Shown one piece after another: positions 9,158 through 18,046 of a stretch of 64,000 nucleotides of DNA. Below the pieces are notes generated by a model that was given only the letters and a program-made list of their open reading frames with translations, ran no database searches and had not been told where the DNA came from. The DNA is taken from contig NZ_JAQFIP010000012.1 of the NCBI RefSeq assembly GCF_029504735.1, forward strand, positions 1 through 64,000, read 5' to 3'. Position numbers and translations under genes: made by a program. How positions within the stretch are numbered: position 1 is the stretch's first letter; each line of letters starts with the position of its first letter. The stretch comes from Ereboglobus sp. PH5-10. GTDB lineage: Bacteria > Verrucomicrobiota > Verrucomicrobiia > Opitutales > Opitutaceae.

Positions 9158-11821
9158 TTAAGCGTTTCCCCGCATGATGCGGTTCTGGGCGAGGGTGGCT
9201 CCGGGGAGGTTTTTGGTGATGATGAGCTGGTAGGCCTCGCGGGCTTGGGTGAATTTGGACTGCTGCTCGAGCATTTCGCCAAGGCGGAGCAGGGTGCGCG
9301 ACATCCAGTAGCGACCCTTGGAGCCGAGCTTGGCGGCTTGGGTGTCGTCGAGGAGGAAGTCGTTTATCATCTGCCACCAGATGGTTTCAAGCCGGGCGGG
9401 GGTGTTGCGCGCAATGAGGTTGAGACCGAACTTGTAACCGGCCTCGACGCGAAGATCCACCGGCGCGGCGGGAAGATCGAGGAGGCGTTCATAAATGGCG
9501 GCGGCGCTTTCGGCGCGGGAGGCGTCCGAACTGGCGATGGCGGCGTAGCAGTCGGCGAGGGCGAGCTCGGCGATCAGGGCGTCGCGGAACTCGGGGAATT
9601 TGTAGCGGTTGATGAGGTCGCGATAGGTTTCGATGGCGTGTCCGTATTCATTGATGGTGCGAAGGAGGTTGCCCTGCCTGAGGCGCGCGTAAAAGACGAG
9701 CTCGCCATGCGCGCCGGGGTTGGTGTTTTCCTCGTTCAACACAAGGTCCTCGAGAAGGCGGTAGGCTTCGCGGTAATACTGGTCCTGCGCGCGGCTTTCG
9801 GCGTAGATGGCGGCCTGGTAAAGCGCGTAGGAGGCGTAGGGGGTGCCTTTGTAATCGTCGGCGAGTTTGCGGAGAAGTCCCTGCGCCTCGACGATCTGGC
9901 CGCGCCTGGCGGCTTGGTCGGCCTCGATAATGTAGGAGCGGATGGCGGCGGCGGTTTTCGGGTATTCGCCGCGGAGCAGGCGGAGGGTCGAGGCGATCTT
10001 GTCGGAGGGCGACTGCCCGGGTTGGGCGAGGGCGTAGCCGGCCTCGACTTCGAGGAGGAGCGCCATGCTGATGATGTCGGCGCGCAATTTAGGGGCCACG
10101 TCATCGAGGGAGGTTTTGATTTTTTCGGCGTGGGCGATTGCCTGCTCGTAGTTGCCGGAATCGTGGGCAAGGCGCATTTGGAGCCATGCCATGCGGGCGC
10201 GAAGTCCGGCGGGCAATGTTCCGTCGCCCGCCGGTTCGGCGAGCAGTCGGCTGACGCGGGCGTAGGCTTGCGCGGTTTCGCCGGCGGTTTGAAGCGCGCG
10301 GGATAGATTCCACTCGGCCTGCCAGCGATTGACTGGGTCGAAGCGCTCGTCGCTGGAATAATCGTCGAGAACTTTTTGCGCGGCGGCGAGGGGACCGCCA
10401 TTGGAGTGGGCGTGGATTTCGGAGAGCACCCGTTGGAACATGAGCATGCCGGGCGCGACTCCCTCGGGGACGTCTGCGAGGGCGTAGCCGTAGGCGCCGG
10501 AGGCGTTGCGGAAATCCTTGGCGCGAAAATAAGCCTCGGCAATGAGCACGCCGAGCCGGGCGTGGACGGGGCCGGATTTCAACTCGGCGCGCGCGCGCGC
10601 AGCCCAGTCGGCGGCGGCGCGATAGCGGCCTTGTTCCCATGCGATGGCGGTTTGCACGCCGAGCGCGGCGGCGCGAAGCGGCGAGCCGGGAAACTCGGCG
10701 AGGAGCCGGCTGGCGTCGGCTTCCGCGGAGTCGAAGTCCTTGCCGGTTTGTCCGGCGAGGGCGAGTTGGGCTCGGAAAAGGAGCAGGTCGTCGAGGATCG
10801 GATGGGGCGGGGTGGCCGCGATGAATTGGTTGAGCCAGTTGTGAAACTCGGTGGCGCGCTCCTTGGTTTGGGATGCGTTGGCGAGGAGGCGGAGGGCGGC
10901 GCGTTGTTTGTCGTGGTCGCCGGAATCGGCGAGGAGTTTGCGCAAGGCGTCGCGTCCGGAGTTGTCGTCGGCCCCGGCGATGAGCCCCAGGAGGAGCCGC
11001 CACTCATCGCGAATCGCGGTTTCCTGCTGGGGGAGAAACTGAAGTTGCGTCTGGAGAAGGGTGACGGCCTCGCTGCGGCGGTTGGCGGCGTTGAGCGCGA
11101 CGGCGAGCTGGCTGATGGCACCGTAGCTGTCGCGGCGTCCGGGGTTGCGGTCGATTGTCTGGCGGAGGCTGGCGATGGTGTTTTCGCCGGCCTGGCCGAG
11201 GAAGAGCTGAACGCGCCTGCGCGAGAGCATGAACCAGGAGCGCTGCGCATCGGTGGCGGTCGAGGTTTCGGCTTGCTGGTATTGCTGGGAGGCCTGCGTG
11301 TAGTCGCCCGCTTCCTCCGCGAGCATGCCGCGCATGAAAAAGAGCCACGGGCGGTCCGATTGGGGCAGGTCTTCCGGCTGGAGCGAGGCAATGGCGGCGC
11401 GGGCCTCTTCGAAACGGCGCGCGCGCGCGTCGATCAATGCCCGCCGGAGAATAACCGCGGGAGTAGGCGCGCCGGAGAATTGTTGCAGGGCTCCGGCCGC
11501 TTCCTCGATGCGATCGTCCTCAATCAGCGCGGTGGCGAAGGCGAGAGTGACGCGGTTGTGTGTTTGCGGGGTGGCGGTGTTTGCGGGGGCGTCAAGAAGC
11601 TGTCGGTAGATTTCGGCGGCGATGGAGGGCAGGCCGGTTTCGAGGGCGCGTTGCGCGGCGAGCTCGGTGAGCACGCCGGGGCCGGGTGCGACGGTCGGGG
11701 TTTGTTCGGCGGGGAAGGGCACCGGCGGCGCCAGCGATTCCTGCGCGCGCGCTGTGCCGGTCGCGTTTGCGACCATCAGGAATGCGGCGAGGGCGAAGAC
11801 CAATGTCTTGGGCGGAATCAT
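9158..11821 (-). CDS. Large secreted TPR protein
   Basis: An 887-residue protein with an N-terminal signal peptide (MIPPKTLVFALAAFLMVANA, cleavage probably near ARA-QE) followed almost entirely by helical tetratricopeptide-like repeats, such as ETGLPSIAAEIYRQLLDAPA and AIETYRDLINRYKFPEFRDA. Spacing of 34-40 residues and the alternating Ala/Leu/Tyr pattern support TPR. It is probably periplasmic or outer-membrane associated, acting as a scaffold. I selected the start at 11821 because the signal peptide begins there; the frame continues to 11959 but that extension overlaps the divergent phosphatase gene. The C-terminal repeats have the cell-envelope YbgF-like form (LRLGEMLEQQSKFTQAREAY). The specific partner is unknown. 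Confidence 0.8.
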   Translation of the reverse strand: MIPPKTLVFALAAFLMVANATGTARAQESLAPPVPFPAEQTPTVAPGPGVLTELAAQRALETGLPSIAAEIYRQLLDAPANTATPQTHNRVTLAFATALIEDDRIEEAAGALQQFSGAPTPAVILRRALIDARARRFEEARAAIASLQPEDLPQSDRPWLFFMRGMLAEEAGDYTQASQQYQQAETSTATDAQRSWFMLSRRRVQLFLGQAGENTIASLRQTIDRNPGRRDSYGAISQLAVALNAANRRSEAVTLLQTQLQFLPQQETAIRDEWRLLLGLIAGADDNSGRDALRKLLADSGDHDKQRAALRLLANASQTKERATEFHNWLNQFIAATPPHPILDDLLLFRAQLALAGQTGKDFDSAEADASRLLAEFPGSPLRAAALGVQTAIAWEQGRYRAAADWAARARAELKSGPVHARLGVLIAEAYFRAKDFRNASGAYGYALADVPEGVAPGMLMFQRVLSEIHAHSNGGPLAAAQKVLDDYSSDERFDPVNRWQAEWNLSRALQTAGETAQAYARVSRLLAEPAGDGTLPAGLRARMAWLQMRLAHDSGNYEQAIAHAEKIKTSLDDVAPKLRADIISMALLLEVEAGYALAQPGQSPSDKIASTLRLLRGEYPKTAAAIRSYIIEADQAARRGQIVEAQGLLRKLADDYKGTPYASYALYQAAIYAESRAQDQYYREAYRLLEDLVLNEENTNPGAHGELVFYARLRQGNLLRTINEYGHAIETYRDLINRYKFPEFRDALIAELALADCYAAIASSDASRAESAAAIYERLLDLPAAPVDLRVEAGYKFGLNLIARNTPARLETIWWQMINDFLLDDTQAAKLGSKGRYWMSRTLLRLGEMLEQQSKFTQAREAYQLIITKNLPGATLAQNRIMRGNA

Positions 11822-11869
11822 GAATGCGGGCGAATTTGCGCGGAATGGCGGCTCGTGGCAAGGGCGGGC

Positions 11870-11892
11870 GCGGCATAAATCGACATAATTCG
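11870..11892. repeat. Short dispersed repeat, copy 1
   Basis: A 23-bp sequence starting GCGGCATAAATCGACATAAT. It matches 20 of 23 positions of a segment at 37395-37417. It lies between the divergent TPR and phosphatase genes and is followed by ATCGATT-type short repeats (GTCGATTTGAATCGATTTGA). Confidence 0.5.
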
Positions 11893-11951
11893 GCCTGAGT
11901 CGATTTGAATCGATTTGAAAAGCGGGAGCGGGCAAGTTTGCGCGAAACACC

Positions 11952-12734
11952 ATGAGCAATTTTCAAGAGCTTACCGAGTTTCGCGATTTTATGATCGAGC
12001 TGGCGCGGCGCAGCGGTGAATTCATCACGCCGCGCTTCGGCAATCCGGGGCTGGCGGTCGAAATGAAGGGCGACGCGTCGCCCGTGACGGCGGCGGATCG
12101 CGGCGCGGAGGAATTGATGCGCGATATGATCTCGAAAAAATTTCCCGCGCACGGAATCGTCGGCGAGGAATTTGGCAGCGAGCGCGCGGACGCGGAATGG
12201 GTCTGGGTGCTCGACCCGATCGACGGCACGAAGTCGTTCATCACGGGTGTGCCGTTGTGGGGGACTTTGATCGCGCTGAAGCATTGCGGCGAGCCGGTGC
12301 TGGGTGCGATTCACCAGCCGGTGCTCGGACAATTGATGCTGGGCGACGGCGTCGAGACGACGCTCAACGGCCGCGCGGTGCGTGTGCGCGAGTGCGCGCG
12401 CATCGAGGAGGCGACGGTGTTGACGAGCGACCCGTTGAACGTGAGCAAATATCAAAACGGCCCGGCATACGATGCGCTGCTTGCGAAGGCGCGGCTCGCG
12501 CGGACATGGGGCGATTGTTACGGCTACCTGTTGCTCGCGGGCGGATGGGCGGACGTGATGCTCGACCCGATCATGAACCCGTGGGACATCCAGGCGTTGA
12601 TTCCGGTGGTGCGCGGCGCGGGCGGCGTGATCACGGACTGGCGCGGCGGCGACCCGGTGAACGCGGATTCGATCATCGCCGCGGGGCCGGGGCTGCACGC
12701 GCGGGTTGTCGCGATGCTCAACGGAGAACCGTGA
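11952..12734 (+). CDS. hisN: Inositol-monophosphatase-family phosphatase (HisN-like)
   Basis: A 260-residue enzyme of the Mg-dependent inositol monophosphatase superfamily. Metal-binding motifs are GEEFG (residues 71-75) and VLDPIDGTKSFITG (86-99), followed by WGDCYGYLLLAGG and the C-terminal DPIMNPWDIQALIPVVRGAGG. The short size and the FITGVPLWGTLIAL segment resemble the HisN-type histidinol-phosphatase branch more than SuhB or CysQ. If so it dephosphorylates histidinol phosphate in histidine synthesis, though no other his gene is nearby. 3'-phosphoadenosine or inositol phosphate substrates remain possible. The downstream antiporter gene begins right after its stop. Confidence 0.85.
   Translation: MSNFQELTEFRDFMIELARRSGEFITPRFGNPGLAVEMKGDASPVTAADRGAEELMRDMISKKFPAHGIVGEEFGSERADAEWVWVLDPIDGTKSFITGVPLWGTLIALKHCGEPVLGAIHQPVLGQLMLGDGVETTLNGRAVRVRECARIEEATVLTSDPLNVSKYQNGPAYDALLAKARLARTWGDCYGYLLLAGGWADVMLDPIMNPWDIQALIPVVRGAGGVITDWRGGDPVNADSIIAAGPGLHARVVAMLNGEP
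12723..12727 (+). promoter_or_regulatory. Possible ribosome binding site for the Kef-type antiporter
   Basis: GGAGA inside the last codons of the phosphatase gene, 7 nt before the GTG at 12735. It favours the longer antiporter start over the GTG at 12816, which has no clear Shine-Dalgarno sequence, and suggests translational coupling. Confidence 0.45.
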
Positions 12735-15152
12735 GTGTGGCGTGGCCCAAAAAAATGGGGCGCGGGCGGTTTTCCGGCTTTCACTTCTTGGGCTTCGCGA
12801 TTCATCATTGGTTTCGTGCATAATACCATCATTCAGGATCTCGGGATTCTTTTGCTTGCGGCGGGGGTCGCGGGCATTGTGTGCAAGCGGTTTGGTCTGT
12901 CGGTGATTGTCGGGTATTTGATAGCGGGTATTATCATCGGGCCGCACACCTCGCCGGTTGTGTTCATTCATGACGAGGCGCGCATCAAGGAACTCTCGGA
13001 GCTGGGCCTCGTGTTCGTGATGTTTTCGATCGGGCTTGAGTTGAGTTTGTCGAAGATCGGCAGGATGGGGTTTGCGACGCTTGCGGCGACCGCGCTGGGG
13101 GCGTTTTTTATGCTGCAATTCACGCTGCTGCTCGGGTGGTTTTTGAACTGGTCGACGATGATGAGCCTGTTCGTGGCGGCGATGTTGATGGTGTCGAGCT
13201 CGGCGGTGATTTCCAAGATCATGCAGGAGCTGAAACTCCACCACGATCGCGCGGCGCAAATGGCGCTGGCCATCACGGTCGTGGAGGACGTGGTCGCGGT
13301 GATCATGCTGACGGTGCTCAGTGCGAGTGTGACTTCCGGCGACGGCGGGAGCGGCGGCGGGGTGGGCATGGTGCTCGGGGTGATGGGCGCGTTTGTGGTG
13401 CTGCTGATCATGGCGGGGCTGCTGCTCATGCCGCGCGTGCTGCGAAAGCTGGAAAAGAAAAACGATCCCGAGATCCAGACGATCATCGTCGTGGGGCTGC
13501 TGCTTTTGTGCGCGTTCCTGACTGTGAAGGCGGGCTACTCGATGGCGATGGGCGCGTTTTTGTTCGGCGCGGTCGTGGCGGAGATCAAGCAGAAGATCGC
13601 GATCGAGAAAGATTTCGGGGGAATCAAATATATTTTCAGCAGCGTGTTTTTTGTGTCGATCGGCATGTTGATCGATTTGCGGATGCTCGGCGAGGTGTGG
13701 CTGACGGTGGTGCTGTTGGGCGCGTTTTCGCTGTTTGTGCGTCCGATCGCGTGCGGGTTCGCGCTGGTGATCGTGGGCATTCCGCCAAGGCAGGCGCGGC
13801 GCGGCGGGCTGCTGCTCACGCCGCTGGGCGAGTTCACGTTTATCATTGCGCAGGCGGGCGTGACGGCGGCGATTTTGCCGGCGTCGTTTTACCCGGTGGC
13901 CGTGGGGCTTTCGATTTTGACCGTGCTGGCGACGCCGATTCTCAACCGTTTCGCGGACCCGATTTTAAATTTCGTGGACAAGGTGGAGCCGCGTTTCGTG
14001 ACGCGCGCCATCGCCGCGTATCACGGCTGGTTGCAGGACATCCAGACGCGCCGTTCGGGCAGGCCGATGTTTCAGTTGATTCGCGGACGCCTGCCCACGC
14101 TGGTCATCGAAATTTTGCTGGTGAGCGGGCTGCTGATTTTTTCAGGACGGATATTGACCGAGATCGAGGCGTCGTTTGCCGACACGATAAGCCCCGAGAC
14201 GCTGGGTTACATTTTCTGGTGCGTGGTGGGCGTGCTGGTGCTGATTCCGCTTGTGGCGGTGTGGCGCAATCTCTCGGCAATCGCCATGATCATCGGCGAG
14301 GGGCTCGGGGGCAGTCCCGACACGCCCGCGCGGCTGCAATCGCGCGCGCTCACCGGCGTGCTCAAGGCGACGGCGGCGGTCGGCGTGGCGTATTGGCTGT
14401 ATGCGCTGCTGCCGCTCAAGACGCTGCCGGGCTGGGGCTGGGCGATCATCGGCGTCGGCGCGGTCGCGGTGATGGTCGTTTTTTCCAACAAGCTCATTTA
14501 TTGGTATAGCTCTTGGGAAAGCTCCGTGCAGGAGGTGCTCGCGGAGGATTCGCGCGCGCCTTCGCAAGTGCGTGAGGAGGCGCGCGTGGCGCTCGACCGC
14601 AGCCTCGGGGAATGGGATGTGGGCCTCGACGATTGCGTGGTGCCGCGTGGCGCCGAATACACCGGCAGGACGCTCGCCGAGCTCGCGATTCCCACGCGTT
14701 TCGGCTGCTCGATTCTGGAGGTGGAGCGCAACGGCCATGTGATCACCGCGACGGACTCGGGGCTGCGCCTTTACCCGGGCGACAAGCTCCTTCTTCTCGG
14801 CCAGCAGGAGCAAATCGACAATGCGCGCGCGTTTTTCGAGCGTGTCGCCGAGGCGCAAGGCCGGTCCGTCGAGGATTCGCCGGAGGACAGCGCGGAGACC
14901 GAAGGTGTGTTTGGAGGCTCGGTGCTGGAGACGTTTGTGATGCCGGAGTGCGAGCGAGCCGGCCGGACGCTGGCGGACTTGCGCATTTCGCAGGCGACGG
15001 GCGTGCGCGTGGCGGGCATCCGCCGCGGCGCGGAGCAGATCGTGAACCCGGGCGGCGGCACGCGGTTGCTCGCGGGCGACTGCCTGCTGGTCGTCGGCAC
15101 GATTGTGGAGCTGCGCGTGTTTCGCAACTGGATCGTCAGCGCCGGCGCATGA
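12735..15152 (+). CDS. Kef-type cation/proton antiporter with TrkA-C domains
   Basis: A CPA2-family antiporter of about 805 residues. The membrane domain (residues about 28-430) begins IIQDLGILLLAAGVAG and contains GYLIAGIIIGPHTSP, FSIGLELSLSKI and MVSSSAVISKIM, all typical of Kef/GerN proteins. A second helical stretch (about 460-590) contains YGWLQ-like and PLKTLPGWGWAI segments. The cytoplasmic C-terminus has two RCK-C/TrkA-C modules (about 625-700 and 730-805), for example GDKLLLLGQQEQID and AGDCLLVVGTIVELRVF. There is no Rossmann RCK-N nucleotide-binding domain between them. It probably exports K+ or Na+ in exchange for protons. The GTG at 12735 has a Shine-Dalgarno sequence; a shorter start at GTG 12816 matches family length better. 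Confidence 0.9.
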   Translation: MWRGPKKWGAGGFPAFTSWASRFIIGFVHNTIIQDLGILLLAAGVAGIVCKRFGLSVIVGYLIAGIIIGPHTSPVVFIHDEARIKELSELGLVFVMFSIGLELSLSKIGRMGFATLAATALGAFFMLQFTLLLGWFLNWSTMMSLFVAAMLMVSSSAVISKIMQELKLHHDRAAQMALAITVVEDVVAVIMLTVLSASVTSGDGGSGGGVGMVLGVMGAFVVLLIMAGLLLMPRVLRKLEKKNDPEIQTIIVVGLLLLCAFLTVKAGYSMAMGAFLFGAVVAEIKQKIAIEKDFGGIKYIFSSVFFVSIGMLIDLRMLGEVWLTVVLLGAFSLFVRPIACGFALVIVGIPPRQARRGGLLLTPLGEFTFIIAQAGVTAAILPASFYPVAVGLSILTVLATPILNRFADPILNFVDKVEPRFVTRAIAAYHGWLQDIQTRRSGRPMFQLIRGRLPTLVIEILLVSGLLIFSGRILTEIEASFADTISPETLGYIFWCVVGVLVLIPLVAVWRNLSAIAMIIGEGLGGSPDTPARLQSRALTGVLKATAAVGVAYWLYALLPLKTLPGWGWAIIGVGAVAVMVVFSNKLIYWYSSWESSVQEVLAEDSRAPSQVREEARVALDRSLGEWDVGLDDCVVPRGAEYTGRTLAELAIPTRFGCSILEVERNGHVITATDSGLRLYPGDKLLLLGQQEQIDNARAFFERVAEAQGRSVEDSPEDSAETEGVFGGSVLETFVMPECERAGRTLADLRISQATGVRVAGIRRGAEQIVNPGGGTRLLAGDCLLVVGTIVELRVFRNWIVSAGA

Positions 15153-15279
15153 GCGGGGGCGCGTTCACACGGGCGCGCTTTTTGTCAAAAAAACTGAAAT
15201 CACCACCGCCCAAACGCGGCAAATGGCGTGATCGCTTGTCTTGGCACAACACGCACGCCAGCCTGTCTGTCTCCACATC

Positions 15280-15828
15280 ATGAAAACAAAATTACTGATC
15301 CCTTTCGTTCTCAGTTTTCTATTTGCCGCCTGCACCACGCCGTCCGAAAAAACGCAAGCCGCCGCCGACGCGAACAAGACCGTGAACGTCGTTTTTAACA
15401 ACCCCGGAAAGTTTACGGACGTAAAAACCTCGTCCATGGACTCGGAAAAGGACCGGGATTTCCTTCTCGAGCAAATCAAGGAATACATTCAGGGACGCGC
15501 CCCCCGGCACATGGCCGACGGGCAGACGTTAAGCATCACTATCAACGACTTCGACATGGCGGGCGACTATGAGCCGTGGCACGGCCCGCGCGTGCAGGAC
15601 ATCCGCATCATCAAGGATATCTACCCGCCCCGCATCGACTTGGAGTTCAAGCTCACAGACGCGGGCGGCAACGTGCTGAGCGAAGGCACTCGTCAGTTGC
15701 GCGACCTGAACTTCATGATGATCACGCCCGGAATTTCCCCGAACGACACGTTGAGGCATGAAAAAAACCTGATCAATAACTGGCTCGGCACGGAGTTTTC
15801 GGCGATCAACAAAAAGCAATCCCGATAG
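15280..15828 (+). CDS. DUF3016-type lipoprotein
   Basis: A 182-residue protein with a lipoprotein signal peptide (MKTKLLIPFVLSFLFAAC; lipobox LFAAC with Cys18), so probably lipid-anchored in the envelope. The mature part has the DUF3016 layout: VNVVFNNPGKFTDVKTS, then LSITINDFDMAGDYEPWHGP, then DIRIIKDIYPPRIDLEFKL and LRDLNFMM. The molecular function of this family is unknown. I placed the start at ATG 15280, where the lipoprotein signal begins; an upstream in-frame ATG at 15241 would put non-signal residues first. It is followed by a possible small RNA and a terminator. Confidence 0.82.
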   Translation: MKTKLLIPFVLSFLFAACTTPSEKTQAAADANKTVNVVFNNPGKFTDVKTSSMDSEKDRDFLLEQIKEYIQGRAPRHMADGQTLSITINDFDMAGDYEPWHGPRVQDIRIIKDIYPPRIDLEFKLTDAGGNVLSEGTRQLRDLNFMMITPGISPNDTLRHEKNLINNWLGTEFSAINKKQSR

Positions 15829-15889
15829 TAATTTGCTGGAGTTAAGGATATTCCGCGCTTCGCTAAAAAAAGGGCAAAATCTTGGGGCA

Positions 15890-16030
15890 ATTTTTGAGCG
15901 CAATCAGGGGCGTCGCGTCTATCTCAGCATAGTCAGCATCGTTCGGACAGGAACGATACTAGTTTGTAGTTCTTACGGTTTGCTTGGTGTTAGGTCATGA
16001 AGGCCGCCCTTAAATGGGCGGCCTTTATGC
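15890..16030 (+). ncRNA. Candidate structured small RNA
   Basis: The 228-bp gap between the DUF3016 gene and the convergent receptor gene holds ordered structure. A perfect 7-bp hairpin, ATCGTTC (15938-15944) and GAACGAT (15951-15957), has the loop GGACAG. A weaker CTAT/ATAG pair lies just upstream, and a strong terminator hairpin ends the region at 16026. A TTGAGC box near 15893 could serve as -35 with a poor -10. It may be an independent small RNA or just the 3' UTR of the lipoprotein gene. The GGA-in-loop form recalls CsrA-type sites, but only one is clear. Confidence 0.33.
16001..16026 (+). terminator. Rho-independent terminator
   Basis: Stem AGGCCGCCC (16001-16009) and GGGCGGCCT (16016-16024), loop TTAAAT, followed by TT and a nearby second T-run (TTTTT at 16029-16033). 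The orientation suits plus-strand transcription from the lipoprotein gene or the candidate small RNA. Confidence 0.8.
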
Positions 16031-16056
16031 TTTTTATGCGACGCTAAATGCCTGCG

Positions 16057-17961
16057 CTACCATGAACACATCACGCCCGCGCACCACTGGCGGCGCGCGG
16101 CGGGCACGGCGGGCACTTCCTCGAAACCGCAATTCCACACATTGGTCGCCTGCGTGAAAAAACGCAGCCCGCGCCAGCCCGCGATTGACGGCGCGAAAAA
16201 CACGCCCGCCGAGGTGAGCAACGCGTCGTCGCGCGAGTTGCGGAGCGCGTTTTCGGTTTGCAGCCGCGCCTCGTTGTCGAGGCGAATTTCCCAGCCCCGC
16301 CATGGCCGCGCGACCACCGCCACCGTAAGCCGGTGCTTCGCGTAGTTGAGCGCGTAAAAGCTCGCGTCAACCATTCCCGCCGCGTCGCCATAATCCGAAT
16401 CCTTTGTCAGTGCCGTGTATCCAAAAACCAAGGCGCCCCAGCTTGCCGAGAGGCGCGCGGTCAACTCGAAGCCGAGCGTGTCCACGTCAACGGGACTTGC
16501 CGCGCGCGCGTTCGGCAGGCTTGTGCTGTAAACCCAGTCAACCAAGTCCTTGTCGCGCCGGTAAAACACCGCCGTTTCAAACGTCCACGCGCCCAGCGCG
16601 GCGCGAGCGCCAATTTCAAAGTTGTCCGCGCGCTCGCGCCCGAGCCCGGCGTTGCCGCGAAACAATCCGGCGGAGGGATTCGAATTGAGCGCGGTGTAGT
16701 TCGGCACCTGCGACGACGCGGCCCATGACGCATAAAGCCGCTCGACGAGCCTTCCGATTCCGCGAAACTCGACCGCGACCACCGGCGACCACGCCGCCCC
16801 GTCACGGTTGGTGTCGTCAAACGCCGCGCCGGCGCTAACCGTCAGCGCGCGCGAATCACCGAGCTCCCAAGTGCGCTCCGGCGCGAGCGTCAGCTTGTAA
16901 TAACTGCGCGAGTTGAAACGCCCGAATGTCAGCGAGGTTGAGTCGATCTCGTCCGCGACGAACTCCGCCGCCGCGCGCCAGCGTATCCTGTTTGTGGATA
17001 CAAGCGCCTCGGCGCCCGCGCTCCATGTTTCCGCCGTGTGCCAGGCGGGGCCGGTGGCGAAGACGGGATTGTGCGCGCCGGCGTCGGCGCGATTAAAAAC
17101 GTAATGGTCCTCGTTTCGCCGCCACGCGCCGCCGAGCGCGAGATGGTCGCCGCCGTCGCCGATTTTTTCAACGTGGTTGAGCGCGATGAGCGTGGTTCGC
17201 AGGTCGTCAGTTTCAAAAACATTCGCGTAGGGCGTGTAGAGGTTGGGCCAGCCGATGAACTTGTCCTGTCGGCCGAAAAACAAATCCGTCTGCCCGCGCT
17301 CGCCGGCAAGCTGCGCGCGCGCGTTGTAACGCGTGAAGCGCGACTCGCCCCACGGACGCGATCCGTCCGATTCGGCCCGCGCGGCGGACACGTCGAATGC
17401 GAGCCTCCGCGCGCGCGCGCCCGTGGTTTCCGGCGCGACCCAGCCTTGATAGATTTCGCCGCGCACGGTGTCGTAATTGCCGGCGGCGAAACCCGCCATG
17501 CCGGAGGTTGTGATGCGCCGCCATTGATACGCCACGGTGCCGGCGTTCGCGTTCCAGCCGCCGAGGGCGTTTTCGGCGCCGGTCAGCACGGCGGGCGCGG
17601 TGAGCATCGCGGGCGCGATGGGGATTTCGGCGGAGTAGTGCCCGGTTTGCGGATCATGGAGCGGCGCGGCCCCGGCGCGGTAGCCGGTGTTTTCAAAAAT
17701 GCCGCCGCGAATCGTCACGTCGGCCTGCGACTCGCCCATGTTGCGCGCATGCGCGTCCACCAGCGGCTCGAACGAAAGCGCCGACACGGGCATGGCAAAC
17801 GCGCCCGCCGACGGCTCCTGCAACGCCACGCGCTGCGAGTAGACCGCCATGCGCGGAAGCGTGAGCACATCGTCATGCGTTCGCGGTTCTTGCGCGGACA
17901 ACATCGGCGCGGAAGACGCGACAATCAAAGTGAGGATTATGTGAGATGTTTTTGATTTCAC
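16057..17961 (-). CDS. TonB-dependent outer-membrane receptor
   Basis: A 634-residue outer-membrane protein with a signal peptide (MKSKTSHIILTLIVASSAPM...LSAQ). The plug domain follows, with LPRMAVYSQRVAL near the N-terminus and the ADVTIRGGIFENTGYRAGAA block with HYSAEIPIAP, as in BtuB/FecA-type plugs. A beta-barrel follows (for example GDSRALTVSAGAAFDDTN, VFYRRDKDLVDWVYS, KHRLTVAVVARPWRGWEIRL), ending in a terminal aromatic residue (MCSW). It should import a scarce nutrient such as a metal chelate or cofactor using ExbB/ExbD energy. The barrel is short for a siderophore receptor and closer to BtuB size. Only 85 bp separate it from the upstream antiporter gene on the same strand, leaving no room for a riboswitch. 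No binding-protein or ABC genes are adjacent. Confidence 0.87.
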   Translation of the reverse strand: MKSKTSHIILTLIVASSAPMLSAQEPRTHDDVLTLPRMAVYSQRVALQEPSAGAFAMPVSALSFEPLVDAHARNMGESQADVTIRGGIFENTGYRAGAAPLHDPQTGHYSAEIPIAPAMLTAPAVLTGAENALGGWNANAGTVAYQWRRITTSGMAGFAAGNYDTVRGEIYQGWVAPETTGARARRLAFDVSAARAESDGSRPWGESRFTRYNARAQLAGERGQTDLFFGRQDKFIGWPNLYTPYANVFETDDLRTTLIALNHVEKIGDGGDHLALGGAWRRNEDHYVFNRADAGAHNPVFATGPAWHTAETWSAGAEALVSTNRIRWRAAAEFVADEIDSTSLTFGRFNSRSYYKLTLAPERTWELGDSRALTVSAGAAFDDTNRDGAAWSPVVAVEFRGIGRLVERLYASWAASSQVPNYTALNSNPSAGLFRGNAGLGRERADNFEIGARAALGAWTFETAVFYRRDKDLVDWVYSTSLPNARAASPVDVDTLGFELTARLSASWGALVFGYTALTKDSDYGDAAGMVDASFYALNYAKHRLTVAVVARPWRGWEIRLDNEARLQTENALRNSRDDALLTSAGVFFAPSIAGWRGLRFFTQATNVWNCGFEEVPAVPAARRQWCAGVMCSW

Positions 17962-18046
17962 AAAACGAGCTTAACAATCAACGCGCCTGAAAAATCAAAT
18001 ACTAAGTGAAAAAAAGAATGTGTTCGCGCCTGTGATGGCACCGCGC

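Noticed and set aside
10376-11878. A 500-codon plus-strand frame antisense to the TPR gene
   Set aside because: Gly/Ala/Glu-rich with no motif; the minus-strand frame has a signal peptide and TPR repeats.
11592-13259. A 555-codon minus-strand frame across the phosphatase and antiporter starts
   Set aside because: Arg/His/Pro-rich composition typical of shadow frames, and it overlaps three genes with clear homology.
17962-18046. A possible riboswitch before the TonB-dependent receptor
   Set aside because: Only 85 bp separate it from the upstream gene, too short for a cobalamin or similar riboswitch, and no conserved element is visible.
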